Assembly (NCBI RefSeq): GCF_009733535.1
Contig: NZ_SMMI01000014.1
Span: 54,054-118,053, forward strand
Source of the DNA: Sphingobacterium endophyticum
GTDB lineage: Bacteria > Bacteroidota > Bacteroidia > Sphingobacteriales > Sphingobacteriaceae
Direction: 5' to 3'
Length of the DNA: 64,000 nucleotides
The position numbers and the translations under genes were made by a program. Under the pieces are notes generated by a model. That model was not told where the DNA came from, did not search any database, and worked only from the letters and a program-made list of their open reading frames with translations. Of the stretch, positions 63,884 through 64,000 are shown piece by piece. Each line of letters begins with the position of its first letter. The stretch's first letter is position 1.

Positions 63884-64000
63884 ATAGTTGTCTTGAAAGT
63901 ATGCTCAGCGACAGATCTCGATTTCTGCATGGCCGAAAGGAAATAGTTTCCAACGCTGAAGCGTTGGAATGACAAACGCTCTTTTTTTATTATGGGCGAT
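63884..64000. other. Spacer with perfect hairpin at the window end
   Basis: TTCCAACGC-TGAA-GCGTTGGAA (63948-63969) is a perfect 9-base stem preceded by the smaller GGAAA-TAG-TTTCC. A T run begins 12 bases after the hairpin, which is late for an intrinsic terminator. The block may be a dispersed repeat whose right end is cut by the window edge. Confidence 0.45.

Overview
The window comes from the chromosome of a Bacteroidota bacterium, most likely a Sphingobacterium-like member of the Sphingobacteriaceae. The signs are paired SusC/SusD outer-membrane proteins, TAnnTTTG-type -7 promoter boxes with few Shine-Dalgarno sequences, a DUF3276 PUR protein, LytS/LytTR signalling and AT-rich intergenic DNA. 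No phage, plasmid, CRISPR array, IS transposase, rRNA or tRNA gene was recognised.

Layout. 0-3 kb: the 5' end of a leftward TonB-dependent receptor, divergent from a membrane-spanning regulator with an exported LamG/Kelch part and a cytoplasmic winged-helix/BTAD part. 3-10 kb: holA and a possible outer-membrane protein leftward, then an HsdR-N-like protein, clpP-clpX, amn, cbs and an FkbM methyltransferase rightward. 10-20 kb: a leftward housekeeping block (ftsB-like, eno, carA, rseP, dxr, a membrane protein, DPP IV, DUF3276). The carA leader looks like an attenuator with a 20-codon leader ORF. 20-24 kb: LiaF-like protein, LytS kinase, LytTR regulator and a serine hydrolase. 24-33.5 kb: RidA, a short AraC regulator and a thioredoxin-like protein, then purN, an esterase, purH, a lipoprotein, purM and a RimB-like/RimK pair. 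33.5-36.2 kb: a large DUF3857/transglutaminase membrane protein.

36-54 kb is the accessory heart of the window. It holds two leftward transcription units: polyol permease, 2-hydroxyacid dehydrogenase, two FGGY kinases, histidine phosphatase and GDPD; and MFS transporter, FAD oxidoreductase and EEP phosphatase. Divergent from them are a DeoR regulator, SusC, SusD and a secreted calcineurin-like phosphoesterase. Three exported phosphoesterases of different folds plus a polyol-type permease and two sugar kinases suggest import and breakdown of a phosphorylated polyol or phosphodiester polymer. The substrate is not known.

54-57.3 kb: the conserved thrS-infC-rpmI-rplT operon, with a TTG start for infC. 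57.3-64 kb: a GC-rich long palindrome, queE, a sulfatase, two Gfo/Idh/MocA oxidoreductases and a DUF819 membrane protein.

A family of heptamer repeats (consensus WWAGACA) lies directly at or after the stop codons of six genes (purN, the esterase, rimK, queE, the sulfatase and the DUF819 gene), always on the coding strand. In the sulfatase it has become the C-terminal coding sequence. The most unusual items are this repeat family, the carA leader, the Kelch-to-winged-helix regulator and the phosphoesterase/polyol locus.
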